In this document: in pieces, positions 26,867-35,202 of the stretch
Numbering within the stretch: position 1 is the stretch's first letter
Layout of the letters: the number at the start of each line of letters is the position of its first letter
Source: Nocardia cyriacigeorgica NBRC 100375
GTDB taxonomy: Bacteria > Actinomycetota > Actinomycetes > Mycobacteriales > Mycobacteriaceae
Assembly (NCBI RefSeq): GCF_000308555.1
Contig: NZ_BAFY01000129.1
Coordinates: forward strand, 1-64,000
DNA: 64,000 bases
Direction of reading: 5' to 3'
Notes under the pieces: model-generated
What the model was told of the DNA's origin: nothing
Databases searched by the model: none
Seen by the model: only the letters and a program-made list of their open reading frames with translations
Made by a program: the position numbers and the translations under genes

Positions 26867-27915
26867 GCCCGGAAGCCGGTGCGGGACTGGGCAGCTCGGA
26901 GTTCTTGACCACTCCGATCCCCGCGCCCTCCGAAGCGTCTGCCGTGGGCGGAGGTGCCGAGCCGGTGCGACGCGTCGCCCTGCCGCACGCGGAGGCCACG
27001 GCCCAGCCGGGCCCGCGGCCCGCGCATCCCGGGCGCGCCCATGTGCCCGGTCCGCCGGACCGGTTCGAGGCCGACCTGGGCGCCGTCGCGCTGGTCACCG
27101 ACCGCGGTGTGGCCCACGCGCGCAACGAGGACGCGGTCGCCGCGGGCGTCGGTATCCCCGCACGCGGGCGCGCGCCCGTTACGGTGGCCGTTGTCTGCGA
27201 CGGCGTGTCGTCCTCGCCGAATCCGCAGGCGGCTTCCGGCACCGCCGCACGCACCGGCGTCGATGCCTGCCTGAGCGCGCTGGCCGAGGGCAGGCCCGTC
27301 GAGGACGCGGCCACCGCGGGCCTGGCCGCCGCCGCGGCCGCGGTCCGCGACATCGCCTCGATCGACGGCGACTCACCCTCGTGCACCTACGTCGGTGCCA
27401 TCGTGCACGACGACGGCGCGGGCAACGCCACGATCACCGTCGCCAATGTCGGTGACAGCCGCGCCTACTGGCTGGTCCCCGGCGATACCGGCGACGACGA
27501 CGCCGAACCAGCGTCCCGGCGGCTCACCCTCGACGACTCCTGGGCCCAGGCCCTCGTCGACGCCGGCGCCATGGACGAGGCCGCCGCCATGAACGACCCA
27601 CGCGCGCACACCCTGCTGCGCTGGCTCGGCGCCGACTACGACCAGCAGCCGTGGTCGTCGCGCAGCGTGCAGAGCTTCCGGTGCACCGGCCCTGGCGTGC
27701 TGCTGCTGTGCAGCGACGGGCTGTGGAACTATCTGCCCGATCCGGTCGCCTTGGCCGCGATAGCCACGGCGAAGCCGCCCGCCCTCGCTGCCAGGGATCT
27801 GGCCGATTACGCGGTGGCGTGCGGCGGCGGCGACAACATCACCGTGGCGCTGGTACCGGTGGGTGCTCTGGACCCATCTGAGCCGGCCGCGCCCGCGGTG
27901 GCAAACGGTCAGTGA
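26863..27915 (+). CDS. PP2C-type Ser/Thr protein phosphatase
   Basis: A 350-residue PPM phosphatase. After a Pro/Ala-rich N-terminal tail of about 70 residues come the metal-binding motifs RGVAHARNEDA (Glu89, Asp90), VCDGVSSS (Asp113), ANVGDSRAYW, LLLCSDGLWNY and GGGDNITVAL. It would dephosphorylate Ser/Thr residues with Mn2+ or Mg2+, in principle opposing kinases such as the one at 36359-38608. No membrane segment is present, unlike PstP. Its 3' end overlaps the convergent gene by 7 nt. Confidence 0.85.
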   Translation: MSPEAGAGLGSSEFLTTPIPAPSEASAVGGGAEPVRRVALPHAEATAQPGPRPAHPGRAHVPGPPDRFEADLGAVALVTDRGVAHARNEDAVAAGVGIPARGRAPVTVAVVCDGVSSSPNPQAASGTAARTGVDACLSALAEGRPVEDAATAGLAAAAAAVRDIASIDGDSPSCTYVGAIVHDDGAGNATITVANVGDSRAYWLVPGDTGDDDAEPASRRLTLDDSWAQALVDAGAMDEAAAMNDPRAHTLLRWLGADYDQQPWSSRSVQSFRCTGPGVLLLCSDGLWNYLPDPVALAAIATAKPPALAARDLADYAVACGGGDNITVALVPVGALDPSEPAAPAVANGQ

Positions 27916-28247
27916 CCCTGCTGGTCGGTGAGTTTGTGCCCGTGCATCGCCTTCACCCGGCGATGCTCGAGCGCGATGACGGCCACGCCGCCGATCAGCA
28001 GGACGGCCGCGGCGATACCGCCGACGATGGCCCAGCCCTCATAGCCGTAGCCGGCCGCGGTCAAGGTGAGAGCGACGGCCACCAGCCCGAGCGCGCACAT
28101 CACGATGCCGGGCCAGTTGCGCACGTCCTCCATCGCCTCGCCCGCATGCGCGCGGGTGGTGCGGGTCTCGTCGGGGAAATGATGTTCGGGAACGTGCGGG
28201 GAGTCCCGGTGGAAACCCCTGGTCGAATCGTCGGGCGCGGCTGCCAT
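27909..28247 (-). CDS. Small membrane protein, function unknown
   Basis: A 112-residue protein with a charged His-rich N-terminus (HVPEHHFPDETRTTRAHAGE) and two membrane helices at about residues 48-66 and 70-92. The ATG at 28247 has AAGGAGA about 6 nt upstream. The N-terminal His/Asp/Glu cluster could bind metal, but this is speculation. A HGxxxDEPR-like short motif is not present. Confidence 0.65.
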   Translation of the reverse strand: MAAAPDDSTRGFHRDSPHVPEHHFPDETRTTRAHAGEAMEDVRNWPGIVMCALGLVAVALTLTAAGYGYEGWAIVGGIAAAVLLIGGVAVIALEHRRVKAMHGHKLTDQQGH

Positions 28248-28485
28248 CGCGTTCTCCTTCCGGTCGATGATCCGGGGTGAGCGTCCGGATGGTGACAACC
28301 GCCGAGTACCCCGCGACCGCCGAAACAATCGAGATCCCCGCCACCAGGGCATCCGCGGACAGCTGCCTGTCCGGTGGTTTGTCGCCGAACGGGCACGGGT
28401 ATCAAGTCGGCGAGCCGGTGCGATCGTCTCGACGGTTCGCTCATCGGTGACCGCTACGCACGCACCTACCGCGAGGAGGTTCGTC

Positions 28486-28797
28486 ATGAACGGTGGACCA
28501 TCGGCCGGTCCGGGACAGACCATGGTCACCACCAACCACGACGTCATCCGTCGCTGGGCCGAAAGGCGCGGCGCCAACCCGGCCACCATGCCGGGCAGCG
28601 ACTACAACGGACGCGTCGAAGTGTTGCGTTTCGACTTCCCCCGCTACGGCGGCGCGGGGTTGCTGCCCGTCGACTGGGACGACTGGTTCGCCACCTTCGA
28701 CGCACGTCAGCTGTGCTTCCGCTACCAGGAACGACGCCCCGACGGCAGTCCGAGCAACTTCTTCCGATTGGAGCGTCCGGACCGACCGGTTCGGTGA
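28486..28797 (+). CDS. Small conserved hypothetical protein
   Basis: A 103-residue soluble protein with GAGGAGG 6 nt before ATG 28486. It contains TNHDVIRRWAERRGANPATM, VLRFDFPRYGG, WDDWFATFD and CFRYQER, a pattern I know from a widespread uncharacterised bacterial family of about 90-100 residues that carries a HDxIRxWxExRGxxPAxV-type opening. No catalytic function has been assigned to my knowledge. It precedes the response regulator by 155 nt. Confidence 0.7.
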   Translation: MNGGPSAGPGQTMVTTNHDVIRRWAERRGANPATMPGSDYNGRVEVLRFDFPRYGGAGLLPVDWDDWFATFDARQLCFRYQERRPDGSPSNFFRLERPDRPVR

Positions 28798-28952
28798 GCG
28801 ATCTCACGCGAGGTTTAGCAATCGGGCATACAGGGCACTACTGTTACCGGAAAGTTGCTCGAGAAAAGCTGAAAAGCGGAACATCGCGTCGGTCTGGGGA
28901 TGCGAACCTCCGCGCCGCGATGCGCTCCGCGTATCTGCAAAGGATTTGAATA

Positions 28953-29663
28953 TTGAGCGCGAGCCTGATGATCGTGGAAGACGACGACAGGGTCCGAGGC
29001 GCATTGCGCCTGGCCATGGAGGACGAGGGCTACGACGTCGAAGAAGCCGAGGAGGCCGAGGACGCGCTCGATCATCTGCGAAGCAACGGCGTTCCCGATG
29101 TGATGATCGTCGATCTGATGCTGGGTGGCATGGATGGGTTCACCTGCATCCGTGAGATCCGCCGCGATCACGATGTGCCGATCATCGTGGTCAGCGCCCG
29201 CGACGACACCCACGACGTGGTGGCGGCGCTGGAAGCCGGCGCCGACGACTTCGTCACCAAGCCCTTCGAGATCAAGGAGATCACCGCCAGGATGCGGGCG
29301 CTGCGCCGCCGCGCCCGGCTCTCGGCCGAGCGGGAAGCGCCGGTCGAGGTGGTGCTCGACGCCGATCCGGACGCACCGCTGATCCTCGCCCCCGACGGCG
29401 GCGCGGTCCGCCGCGGCGACGAGGAGATCGCACTGACGCTGACCGAGTTCCGCCTGCTGTGCGAGCTGGCCGAGGTGCCCGGCCGGGTGCTGAGCCGGTC
29501 GGTGCTGCTCGAGCGGGTCTGGGACCGCGGTTTCTTCGGCGACGAGCGCATCGTCGATGTGCACATGCGCCGGTTGCGCACCAAGATCGAACGCGATCCG
29601 TCCGACCCGCGGATCGTGGTCACCGTGCGTGGTCTCGGTTACCGGCTCGACGTGCAACGCTGA
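28953..29663 (+). CDS. OmpR-family response regulator
   Basis: A 236-residue two-component regulator. The receiver has the acidic pair in MIVEDDDRVR, the phospho-acceptor Asp in VMIVDLMLGGMDG, Ser/Thr in VVSARDD and Lys in FVTKPFE. The C-terminal winged helix (LTEFRLLCELAEVPGRVLSR, VDVHMRRLRTKIE) binds DNA. It resembles CseB/MtrA-type regulators. TTG 28953 is supported by AAAGGA 8 nt upstream. The partner kinase follows after 23 nt, and the ectoine operon lies next downstream. Confidence 0.85.
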   Translation: MSASLMIVEDDDRVRGALRLAMEDEGYDVEEAEEAEDALDHLRSNGVPDVMIVDLMLGGMDGFTCIREIRRDHDVPIIVVSARDDTHDVVAALEAGADDFVTKPFEIKEITARMRALRRRARLSAEREAPVEVVLDADPDAPLILAPDGGAVRRGDEEIALTLTEFRLLCELAEVPGRVLSRSVLLERVWDRGFFGDERIVDVHMRRLRTKIERDPSDPRIVVTVRGLGYRLDVQR

Positions 29664-29686
29664 GCGGGCCGCCCATCTCAGCGTCG

Positions 29687-30745
29687 ATGACGAACGCCGA
29701 ACGCGTCCGCACCCGGCTCGACCCGGGCCTGTGGAGCCTACGGGGCCGGGTCACCATCGCCTTTGCGGCGACCTCGGGCCTGATGTCACTGGCCCTGGTG
29801 CTGCTGGTCTTCGCCCGTCTGGGCGAGGACGGCGTCACCCTCGGGGAACGTGTCGTCAACCGCCCGGTGCTGGTGATCTGCTGTGCGCTGGTAGCCGCGA
29901 CGCTCGGCGCCGCGGTCGGGATCTGGGTCGGGCGCCGGGTACTGCGGCCACTGCGTGATGTCGCCGAGGCGGCGGCCAAGATCGCCTCCGGTGATCTCGG
30001 CATCCGCCTGCCCGATACCCACGATCAGGACCTGGCCAGTACCGTCGACTCGTTCAACCGGATGGTCGATTCGCTGCAACGGCGCATCGACCGTGAACAC
30101 CGGCTCTTCGGCGACGTCAGCCATGAGCTGCGGACGCCGCTGACCACCCTCACCGCCAGCGTCGAGGTGTTGAACCGCCATCGTGACGATCTGCCGGAAC
30201 GCTCGCGCCGGGCTCTGGCCCTGGTCACCGCCGAGGTGGATCATCTGCGACGGCTGCTCGACGACCTGCTGGCGCTGGCACGGGTCGAGGCGGGCATGCA
30301 CCACGGCGATGCCGACCCGTTGTCGGTGGCCGAGCTGCTCACCCACACCCTGCGCGACAGCAGGCATCCGGTGCAGTTGCTGACCGTCGCCGAGGACGTC
30401 GTCGTCCGCGGCCGCAAGCTCGAACTCGAGCGTGCGGTGGTCAACCTGCTGGAGAACGCCGACCGGCACGGCGGGGGAGTCGTCGCGGTCACCGTGCACC
30501 GCGCGGGCGGCCACGCCGTCATCGCCGTCGACGACGCCGGCCCCGGCGTGCCACCGGCCGATCGCGACCGGATCTTCGAACGGTTCGCCACCGCGCGCAC
30601 CAGCCGCCGCACCGCCGACGGCGGCACCGGTATCGGCCTGGCCCTGGTGGCCGAAACGGTCGCCACCCACAAGGGCACCGTGGAATGCGGTGCCCGCCCC
30701 GGCGGCGGCGCGCGATTCACCATTCGCTTGCCCGCTATCGAGTGA
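29687..30745 (+). CDS. Sensor histidine kinase of the two-component system
   Basis: A 352-residue kinase: two membrane helices at about residues 22-44 and 60-84 with a very short external loop (about 16 residues), a HAMP linker, phospho-acceptor His in GDVSHELRTPLTTL, N-box VNLLENADRH, and G-boxes DDAGPGVPPADRDRIFERF and GGTGIGLALV. The short loop suggests sensing within the membrane or of envelope state rather than a soluble ligand. ATG 29687 was chosen because upstream sequence overlaps the response regulator. Confidence 0.85.
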   Translation: MTNAERVRTRLDPGLWSLRGRVTIAFAATSGLMSLALVLLVFARLGEDGVTLGERVVNRPVLVICCALVAATLGAAVGIWVGRRVLRPLRDVAEAAAKIASGDLGIRLPDTHDQDLASTVDSFNRMVDSLQRRIDREHRLFGDVSHELRTPLTTLTASVEVLNRHRDDLPERSRRALALVTAEVDHLRRLLDDLLALARVEAGMHHGDADPLSVAELLTHTLRDSRHPVQLLTVAEDVVVRGRKLELERAVVNLLENADRHGGGVVAVTVHRAGGHAVIAVDDAGPGVPPADRDRIFERFATARTSRRTADGGTGIGLALVAETVATHKGTVECGARPGGGARFTIRLPAIE

Positions 30746-30889
30746 AATGAAACGTGAGGTATATCCCGAAAATGCGGAGTTCATGAACGGCGTCACACGG
30801 CCGTAACACAATCGTAAAGTCCTCGACCAGGTCAGCTCAAAGTTCATTCGTAAGCCTGGGAAAGTACAGAACATCGACCTCGGAGTTGT

Positions 30890-31492
30890 ATGTCAACGCA
30901 AGCTTTGCCGACACAGACCGACGACGACCCTGCGCGCGTCGATTCCGCGGCGACCCGTTCCGGATCGCACCGGCCCACCGCCGGTGCTCCGATTCTGCGG
31001 ACCCCGGAAATTCGCGACGGGGCGCGCATCTGGGGTATCGCGAAGGATTCGCAGGTGCTGGACACCAATTCCAGCTATGCGTATCTGCTGTGGTGCCGCG
31101 ATTTCGCCGCCACCTCCGTCGTGGCCGAGGTCGACGGCCGCGTCGTCGGCTTCGTGATCGGGTATCTGCGCCCGGAGTCCCCGCGCACCGTGTTCGTCTG
31201 GCAGGTCGCCGTCGATCACGATCAGCGTGGCCGTGGACTCGGCGTCGCGATGCTCGATCGCTTGGTGGACAACCTGATCGACGCCGAAGGACCCGGCGTC
31301 GACGCCCTGGAGACGACCGTCTCACCGGACAACCCGGCCTCGATCGCGATGTTCGCCGCGCTGGCGCGGCGCCGCGACGCGGAGATGACCAAGACCGAGT
31401 TGTTCACTCCCGGCGATTTTCCCGACAGCCATATCGCCGAGGACCTGTACCGAATCGCACCGATCGCCCGTAAAACTGAAAGGGATCTATGA
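30890..31492 (+). CDS. ectA: L-2,4-diaminobutyrate N-acetyltransferase
   Basis: A 200-residue GNAT enzyme that acetylates L-2,4-diaminobutyrate with acetyl-CoA, the second step of ectoine synthesis. The conserved EctA segments LDTNSSYAYLLWCRDFAATS and the acetyl-CoA loop VDHDQRGRGLGVAML are present, as is TTVSPDNPASIAMF. The N-terminal 33 residues are variable. GGAG stands 5 nt before ATG 30890. The stop overlaps the ectB start (ATGA). It is the first gene of ectABCD. Confidence 0.93.
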   Translation: MSTQALPTQTDDDPARVDSAATRSGSHRPTAGAPILRTPEIRDGARIWGIAKDSQVLDTNSSYAYLLWCRDFAATSVVAEVDGRVVGFVIGYLRPESPRTVFVWQVAVDHDQRGRGLGVAMLDRLVDNLIDAEGPGVDALETTVSPDNPASIAMFAALARRRDAEMTKTELFTPGDFPDSHIAEDLYRIAPIARKTERDL

Positions 31493-32754
31493 TGATCACC
31501 GCTGACACGACGATCTTCGACGCACTGGAATCGAATGTGCGTGGCTACTGCCGCTCCTGGCCCACGGTTTTCGAAACCGCGAAAGGCGCCTGGCTGCGTG
31601 ACGAAGAAGGTAAGGATTTTCTCGATTTCTTCGCCGGCGCCGGCGCCCTGAACTACGGGCACAACAACCCCATCCTCAAGAAGGCCCTCATCGATTACAT
31701 CGCCTCCGACGGTGTGACGCACGGGCTGGATATGTCCACCGTCGCCAAGCGGAAACTGCTGGAAACGGTGCGTGACACACTGCTGGCTCCGCGTGGGCTG
31801 GACTACAAGGTGCAGTTCCCCGGACCGACCGGCGCCAATGCCGTGGAAGCCGCGCTGAAGCTGGCCCGTAAGGTCACCGGTCGCCAGACCGTGCTCAGCT
31901 TCACCAACGCCTTCCACGGCATGACCCTCGGCGCGCTGTCGGTGACCGGCAACGCCGCCAAGCGCGCGGGTGCCGGTGTGCCGCTCAACCACGCCACCCC
32001 GATGCCCTACGACGGCTACTTCGACGGCACCACCGCCGACTTCCAGTGGATGGAGCGTGTGCTCGACGACTCCTCCTCGGGTCTGGACCGTCCGGCCGCC
32101 GTCATCGTGGAGACCGTGCAGGGTGAGGGTGGAGTGAACCTGGCGCGGGCGGAGTGGCTGCGGCATCTGGCCAGCCTGTGCGAGGCGCGCGGCATCCTGC
32201 TGATCGTCGACGATGTGCAGATGGGTTGCGGGCGCACCGGCCCGTTCTTCTCCTTCGAATCGGCGGGCATCACGCCCGATATCGTCACCCTGTCCAAGTC
32301 GATCGGCGGCTACGGCCTGCCGATGGCGCTGGTGCTGTTCAAGCCCGAACACGATGTGTGGGCACCGGGTGAGCACAACGGCACCTTCCGCGGCAACAAC
32401 CCCGCGTTCGTGACCGCGCAGGTGGCGCTGGAGCACTACTGGTCCGACGGTGGGCTGCAAGCCGCCACCGAGGCCAAGGGCGAGCAGATCGCCCAGGCCT
32501 TCGGCGCGATCAGCGAGGGCCTGCCCGGCATCTCGACCCGCGGCCGCGGCCTGGTGCACGGCCTGGTCTTCGACGACGCCTCGCAGGCGGGCAAGGTCTG
32601 CCAGGTCGCCTTCGAACGCGGCCTGCTGGCCGAGACCTCCGGCGCCTCCGACGAGGTCGTGAAGCTGCTGCCCCCCTTGACCATCACCGAGGACGAGCTC
32701 GACCATGGATTGCAGATCCTGACCGGCGCGGTCCACACCGTTTGCGGCGCCTGA
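31489..32754 (+). CDS. ectB: L-2,4-diaminobutyrate:2-oxoglutarate aminotransferase
   Basis: A 421-residue class III PLP aminotransferase that converts aspartate semialdehyde and glutamate to L-2,4-diaminobutyrate, the first committed step of ectoine synthesis. Diagnostic parts are FPGPTGANAVEAALKLAR, LLIVDDVQMGCGRTGPFFSF and TLSKSIGGYGLPMAL with the PLP Lys at residue 270. Length matches EctB from other actinobacteria. ATG 31489 overlaps the ectA stop; ATG 31492 is equally possible. Confidence 0.95.
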   Translation: MMITADTTIFDALESNVRGYCRSWPTVFETAKGAWLRDEEGKDFLDFFAGAGALNYGHNNPILKKALIDYIASDGVTHGLDMSTVAKRKLLETVRDTLLAPRGLDYKVQFPGPTGANAVEAALKLARKVTGRQTVLSFTNAFHGMTLGALSVTGNAAKRAGAGVPLNHATPMPYDGYFDGTTADFQWMERVLDDSSSGLDRPAAVIVETVQGEGGVNLARAEWLRHLASLCEARGILLIVDDVQMGCGRTGPFFSFESAGITPDIVTLSKSIGGYGLPMALVLFKPEHDVWAPGEHNGTFRGNNPAFVTAQVALEHYWSDGGLQAATEAKGEQIAQAFGAISEGLPGISTRGRGLVHGLVFDDASQAGKVCQVAFERGLLAETSGASDEVVKLLPPLTITEDELDHGLQILTGAVHTVCGA

Positions 32755-32765
32755 GGAGGCCGAAC

Positions 32766-33161
32766 ATGATCGTGCGTACCACTGAAGAAATCACCGGAAC
32801 CGACCGCGATGTGGCCGGCACCGGCTGGCGCAGCAAGCGGATCGTGCTCGGCGGTGACCGGGTGGGGTTCTCCTTCCACGAGACCACCATCGAGGCAGGC
32901 ACCACCCACGTCTTCCACTACCAGAACCACGTCGAAGCGGTCTGGCTGGTCGAGGGCGAGGGCACCCTGACCGATCTGACCAACAATCAGACCTACGAAC
33001 TGGGCCCCGGTTCGATGTATCTGCTCGACGGCCATGAAAAGCACCAGCTCGAGGTGCGTACCCGGATGCGCATGATGTGCGTGTTCAATCCGCCGGTCAC
33101 CGGGCAGGAGGTTCACGACGAGAACGGCGTCTATCCGTTGGTCGCCGTTCCGGCCAGCTGA
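32766..33161 (+). CDS. ectC: L-ectoine synthase
   Basis: A 131-residue cupin that cyclises N-gamma-acetyl-diaminobutyrate to ectoine. It shows the family core: MIVRTTEEITGTDRDV, FHYQNHVEAVWLVEGEG, GPGSMYLLDGHEKHQLEVRT and MMCVFNPPVTGQEVHDENG, including the conserved metal ligands Glu, Tyr and His of EctC. AGGAGG lies 6-8 nt before ATG 32766, directly after the ectB stop. Its stop is 14 nt before ectD. Confidence 0.95.
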   Translation: MIVRTTEEITGTDRDVAGTGWRSKRIVLGGDRVGFSFHETTIEAGTTHVFHYQNHVEAVWLVEGEGTLTDLTNNQTYELGPGSMYLLDGHEKHQLEVRTRMRMMCVFNPPVTGQEVHDENGVYPLVAVPAS

Positions 33162-33175
33162 GAAAGGACGCGACG

Positions 33176-34048
33176 TTGGCACACAATCGGATCGATCACT
33201 ACCCGACCCGCACCCCGGAACCGGCGCCGCACCTCGAGCGCCACGACGCGACGGTGTGGGGTCGAATCGAGGCACCCGAGCTCGCCGGATTCGACACCGA
33301 CGGGTATACGATCCTTGACCAGTTGATCTCCCCGGAGGAAGTCGCGCGCTTCGCCCGGGAGATCGACCGGCTCGCCGGCGATCCCGCGCTGCGCGGCGAC
33401 GAGCGCGTGATCGTGGAGAAATCCTCGAATCAGGTGCGTTCGGTGTTCGAGGTGCACAAGCTCAGTTCCGCGATCGCGGAGCTGGCAGCGCAGCCGAGGG
33501 TCGCGGGGCTGGCCCGGCAGATCTTGGGGTCGGAGGTCTACCTGCATCAGAGCCGGGTGAACTATCTGCCCGGTTTCGGCGGCACCGGCTTCTACTGGCA
33601 CTCCGATTTCGAGACCTGGCACGCCGAGGACGGCATGCCGTCTCCGCGTGCGGTCAGCATCTCCATCGCGCTGACCGACAACTACCCGTTCAACGGCAGC
33701 CTGATGGTGATGCCGGGCTCGCACCGCACTTTCGTGCCGTGCCAGGGTGCGACACCGGCCGATCACTATCGGGAATCGTTGCGGGAGCAGCAGATCGGGG
33801 TCCCGTCCCAGGCCGATATCGAGGACTTGGCGCACAAGTACGGCATCGCGCAGTTCACCGGGCGGGCCGGCTCGGCGCTGGTGTTCGACTCGAACATCAT
33901 GCACGGGTCGGCCAACAACATCACACCGTTCCCGCGCTCGAACATCTTCCTGGTGTTCAACAGCGTGGAAAACACCCTGGAGGAGCCGTTCGCGGCTCCG
34001 GCGCGGCGCCCGACCTACATCGCCAGCCGCGATTTCACGCCGATCTGA
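33176..34048 (+). CDS. ectD: Ectoine 5-hydroxylase
   Basis: A 290-residue non-haem iron, 2-oxoglutarate-dependent dioxygenase that makes 5-hydroxyectoine. The signature GTGFYWHSDFETWHAEDGMP contains His and Asp of the iron triad; the third His is in FDSNIMHGSANN, and VMPGSHRTFV follows the expected order. TTG 33176 has AAAGGA 7 nt upstream and is the start that matches EctD length. Its presence means the operon can make hydroxyectoine, associated with heat and desiccation protection. Confidence 0.94.
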   Translation: MAHNRIDHYPTRTPEPAPHLERHDATVWGRIEAPELAGFDTDGYTILDQLISPEEVARFAREIDRLAGDPALRGDERVIVEKSSNQVRSVFEVHKLSSAIAELAAQPRVAGLARQILGSEVYLHQSRVNYLPGFGGTGFYWHSDFETWHAEDGMPSPRAVSISIALTDNYPFNGSLMVMPGSHRTFVPCQGATPADHYRESLREQQIGVPSQADIEDLAHKYGIAQFTGRAGSALVFDSNIMHGSANNITPFPRSNIFLVFNSVENTLEEPFAAPARRPTYIASRDFTPI

Positions 34049-34068
34049 GCCGACGGTCGCGTCCTGAC

Positions 34069-34099
34069 GGCGGCGGGAAGGGGATCCCTTCCCGCCGCC
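34069..34099. terminator. Strong 14-bp hairpin between ectD and erm
   Basis: GGCGGCGGGAAGGG (34069-34082) and its exact reverse complement (34086-34099) flank a 3-nt loop (GAT). It begins 21 nt after the ectD stop and ends 8 nt before the erm stop, so it can terminate transcription from both convergent units. Confidence 0.8.
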
Positions 34100-34107
34100 G
34101 CTGCGTG

Positions 34108-34923
34108 TCAACAGGCGTGCGCGGGCACCCGGCGCAGCAGCCGGTACAGAGTGATCCAGCTGTCCGGGTGCACCAGCCCGACCGGTTCGTCGCCGGCGAT
34201 TCCGGCGGCCGCGCAGGCGGTGCGGACCGCGGCGGCAGGCAAGCCACGGCGTAGCGAGGCCGCCAGCGATCCGCCGACGCCGGAGAAGCCGAGCTCGACC
34301 ATCGCTCGGTAGGTGGCGCTTTCCGGGCCGGTGAGCAGCGGTTGCGGTCGGCGGGCGAGGCGCAGCACCGCGGCATCGACGCCGGGCACGGGGTCGAAGC
34401 TGCTGCGGCGGATGTGCGGGCCGAGCGTCATCGTCATCGCGGGCCAGTGGGTGACGGTGAGTTTGCTCCATCGGCCGTAATCGCCGGAGTGTTTGCGCGC
34501 GAACTCCCGCTGGGTGAGCAGCGTCGCCGAGGTGAGGTGCTCGGCGGCCAGGCACCAGCGCAGGATGTCGGTGCTGATGCCGAAGGGGATGTTGGCGATC
34601 ACCGCGAACGGCGCGCTCGGTGCTTTCGTGCCTCGGAAATCGTTGTGAACCACTCGGATTCGCGGATCTTGTGCGTATCGGGCGCGCAGTCGCCGTGCGT
34701 AGTAGCGGTCCTTCTCGTAGGCGATCACCCGGTAACCGCGGGCGAGGAGTTGCCGGGTCAGCATGCCGTCCCCGGCGCCGATCTCGAGCACCAGGTCACC
34801 GGCGCCGACACCGGCGGCGCGGACGATGGTCTGCGCGGCGCGCGGATCGACGAGAAAGTTCTGCGACAGCTGCTTCCGCGTGCTCGTGGTACGGGCATGC
34901 GGAGGGAAACGTTTGCGGGACAT
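34108..34923 (-). CDS. erm: Erm-family 23S rRNA (adenine-N6) methyltransferase
   Basis: A 271-residue SAM-dependent methyltransferase that would methylate A2058 of 23S rRNA and confer macrolide-lincosamide-streptogramin B resistance. Key motifs are RKQLSQNFLVDPRAA, LVLEIGAGDGMLTRQLL for SAM and the N6-adenine motif VIANIPFGIST (NIPF). The Arg-rich N-terminus is typical of actinobacterial Erm. GGAGGA precedes the ATG by about 6 nt. A leader ORF with an RLR motif lies 122 nt upstream, pointing to inducible expression. The housekeeping KsgA is less likely because of the NIPF context and the Arg-rich start. Confidence 0.88.
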   Translation of the reverse strand: MSRKRFPPHARTTSTRKQLSQNFLVDPRAAQTIVRAAGVGAGDLVLEIGAGDGMLTRQLLARGYRVIAYEKDRYYARRLRARYAQDPRIRVVHNDFRGTKAPSAPFAVIANIPFGISTDILRWCLAAEHLTSATLLTQREFARKHSGDYGRWSKLTVTHWPAMTMTLGPHIRRSSFDPVPGVDAAVLRLARRPQPLLTGPESATYRAMVELGFSGVGGSLAASLRRGLPAAAVRTACAAAGIAGDEPVGLVHPDSWITLYRLLRRVPAHAC

Positions 34924-34943
34924 GGGAGTCCTCCGGACGGAGT

Positions 34944-34970
34944 GGACGAATCAGAAGGCGTGATTCGCCC
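34944..34970 (-). promoter_or_regulatory. Hairpin in the erm leader RNA
   Basis: On the minus-strand transcript the arms at 34970-34961 (GGGCGAATCA) and 34953-34944 (TGATTCGTCC) pair over 10 bp with one G-U pair and a 7-nt loop. It ends about 20 nt before the erm start, just upstream of its ribosome binding site. It could be one state of a translational attenuator. Confidence 0.45.
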
Positions 34971-35045
34971 GGACCCATGCCAGGGCACGTGGAGACGACG
35001 GTTACCAGAACCGCGGGGGAGTGTTGGACGCGATCAGCGGTCTGG

Positions 35046-35150
35046 TCAGCGCGCGATGCGGTGCACCGGCAGAGCCCGGGCCACCGTGCGCAGGCGGATG
35101 AAGTACACGCCGGCCGCGCACGCCGCGTGCTGACCTGTGATGCCACTCAT
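35046..35150 (-). CDS. Putative erm leader peptide with an Arg-Leu-Arg motif
   Basis: A 34-codon ORF upstream of erm on the same strand. It begins MSGITGQHAA and contains GVYFIRLRTVARALP; residues 19-21 are Arg-Leu-Arg. Macrolide-dependent ribosome stalling at such +X+ motifs is established for ErmDL-type leaders, and from memory ErmX-type leaders have a similar FLRLRT segment. A promoter with -10 seven nt before the ATG suggests a leaderless start. Ribosomes stalled at RLR would alter folding of the 122-nt spacer and expose the erm start. Function is inferred. Confidence 0.6.
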   Translation of the reverse strand: MSGITGQHAACAAGVYFIRLRTVARALPVHRIAR

Positions 35151-35157
35151 GCCGGTC

Positions 35158-35187
35158 ACGCTAAACCCGCGCGCTATGCGGTGTCCA
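35158..35187 (-). promoter_or_regulatory. Predicted promoter of the erm leader transcript
   Basis: On the minus strand, TGGACA (35187-35182) and TAGCGT (35163-35158) are separated by 18 nt. The predicted transcription start falls on the ATG of the leader ORF (35150). An AT-rich GAAATTC block lies just upstream of the -35 element, as at WhiB7-dependent promoters; that link is a guess. Confidence 0.5.
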
Positions 35188-35202
35188 CCGAATTTCGCGC
35201 GG

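Noticed and set aside
30746-30889. Promoter for ectABCD
   Set aside because: Several AT-rich hexamers are present (for example near TAAAGT and TACAGA), but no -35/-10 pair with good spacing stood out, so none was listed.
34796-34978. Another upstream ORF (ATG 34978) as the erm leader peptide
   Set aside because: It runs far into the erm gene, has no ribosome binding site and no recognised stalling motif; the 35046-35150 ORF fits better.
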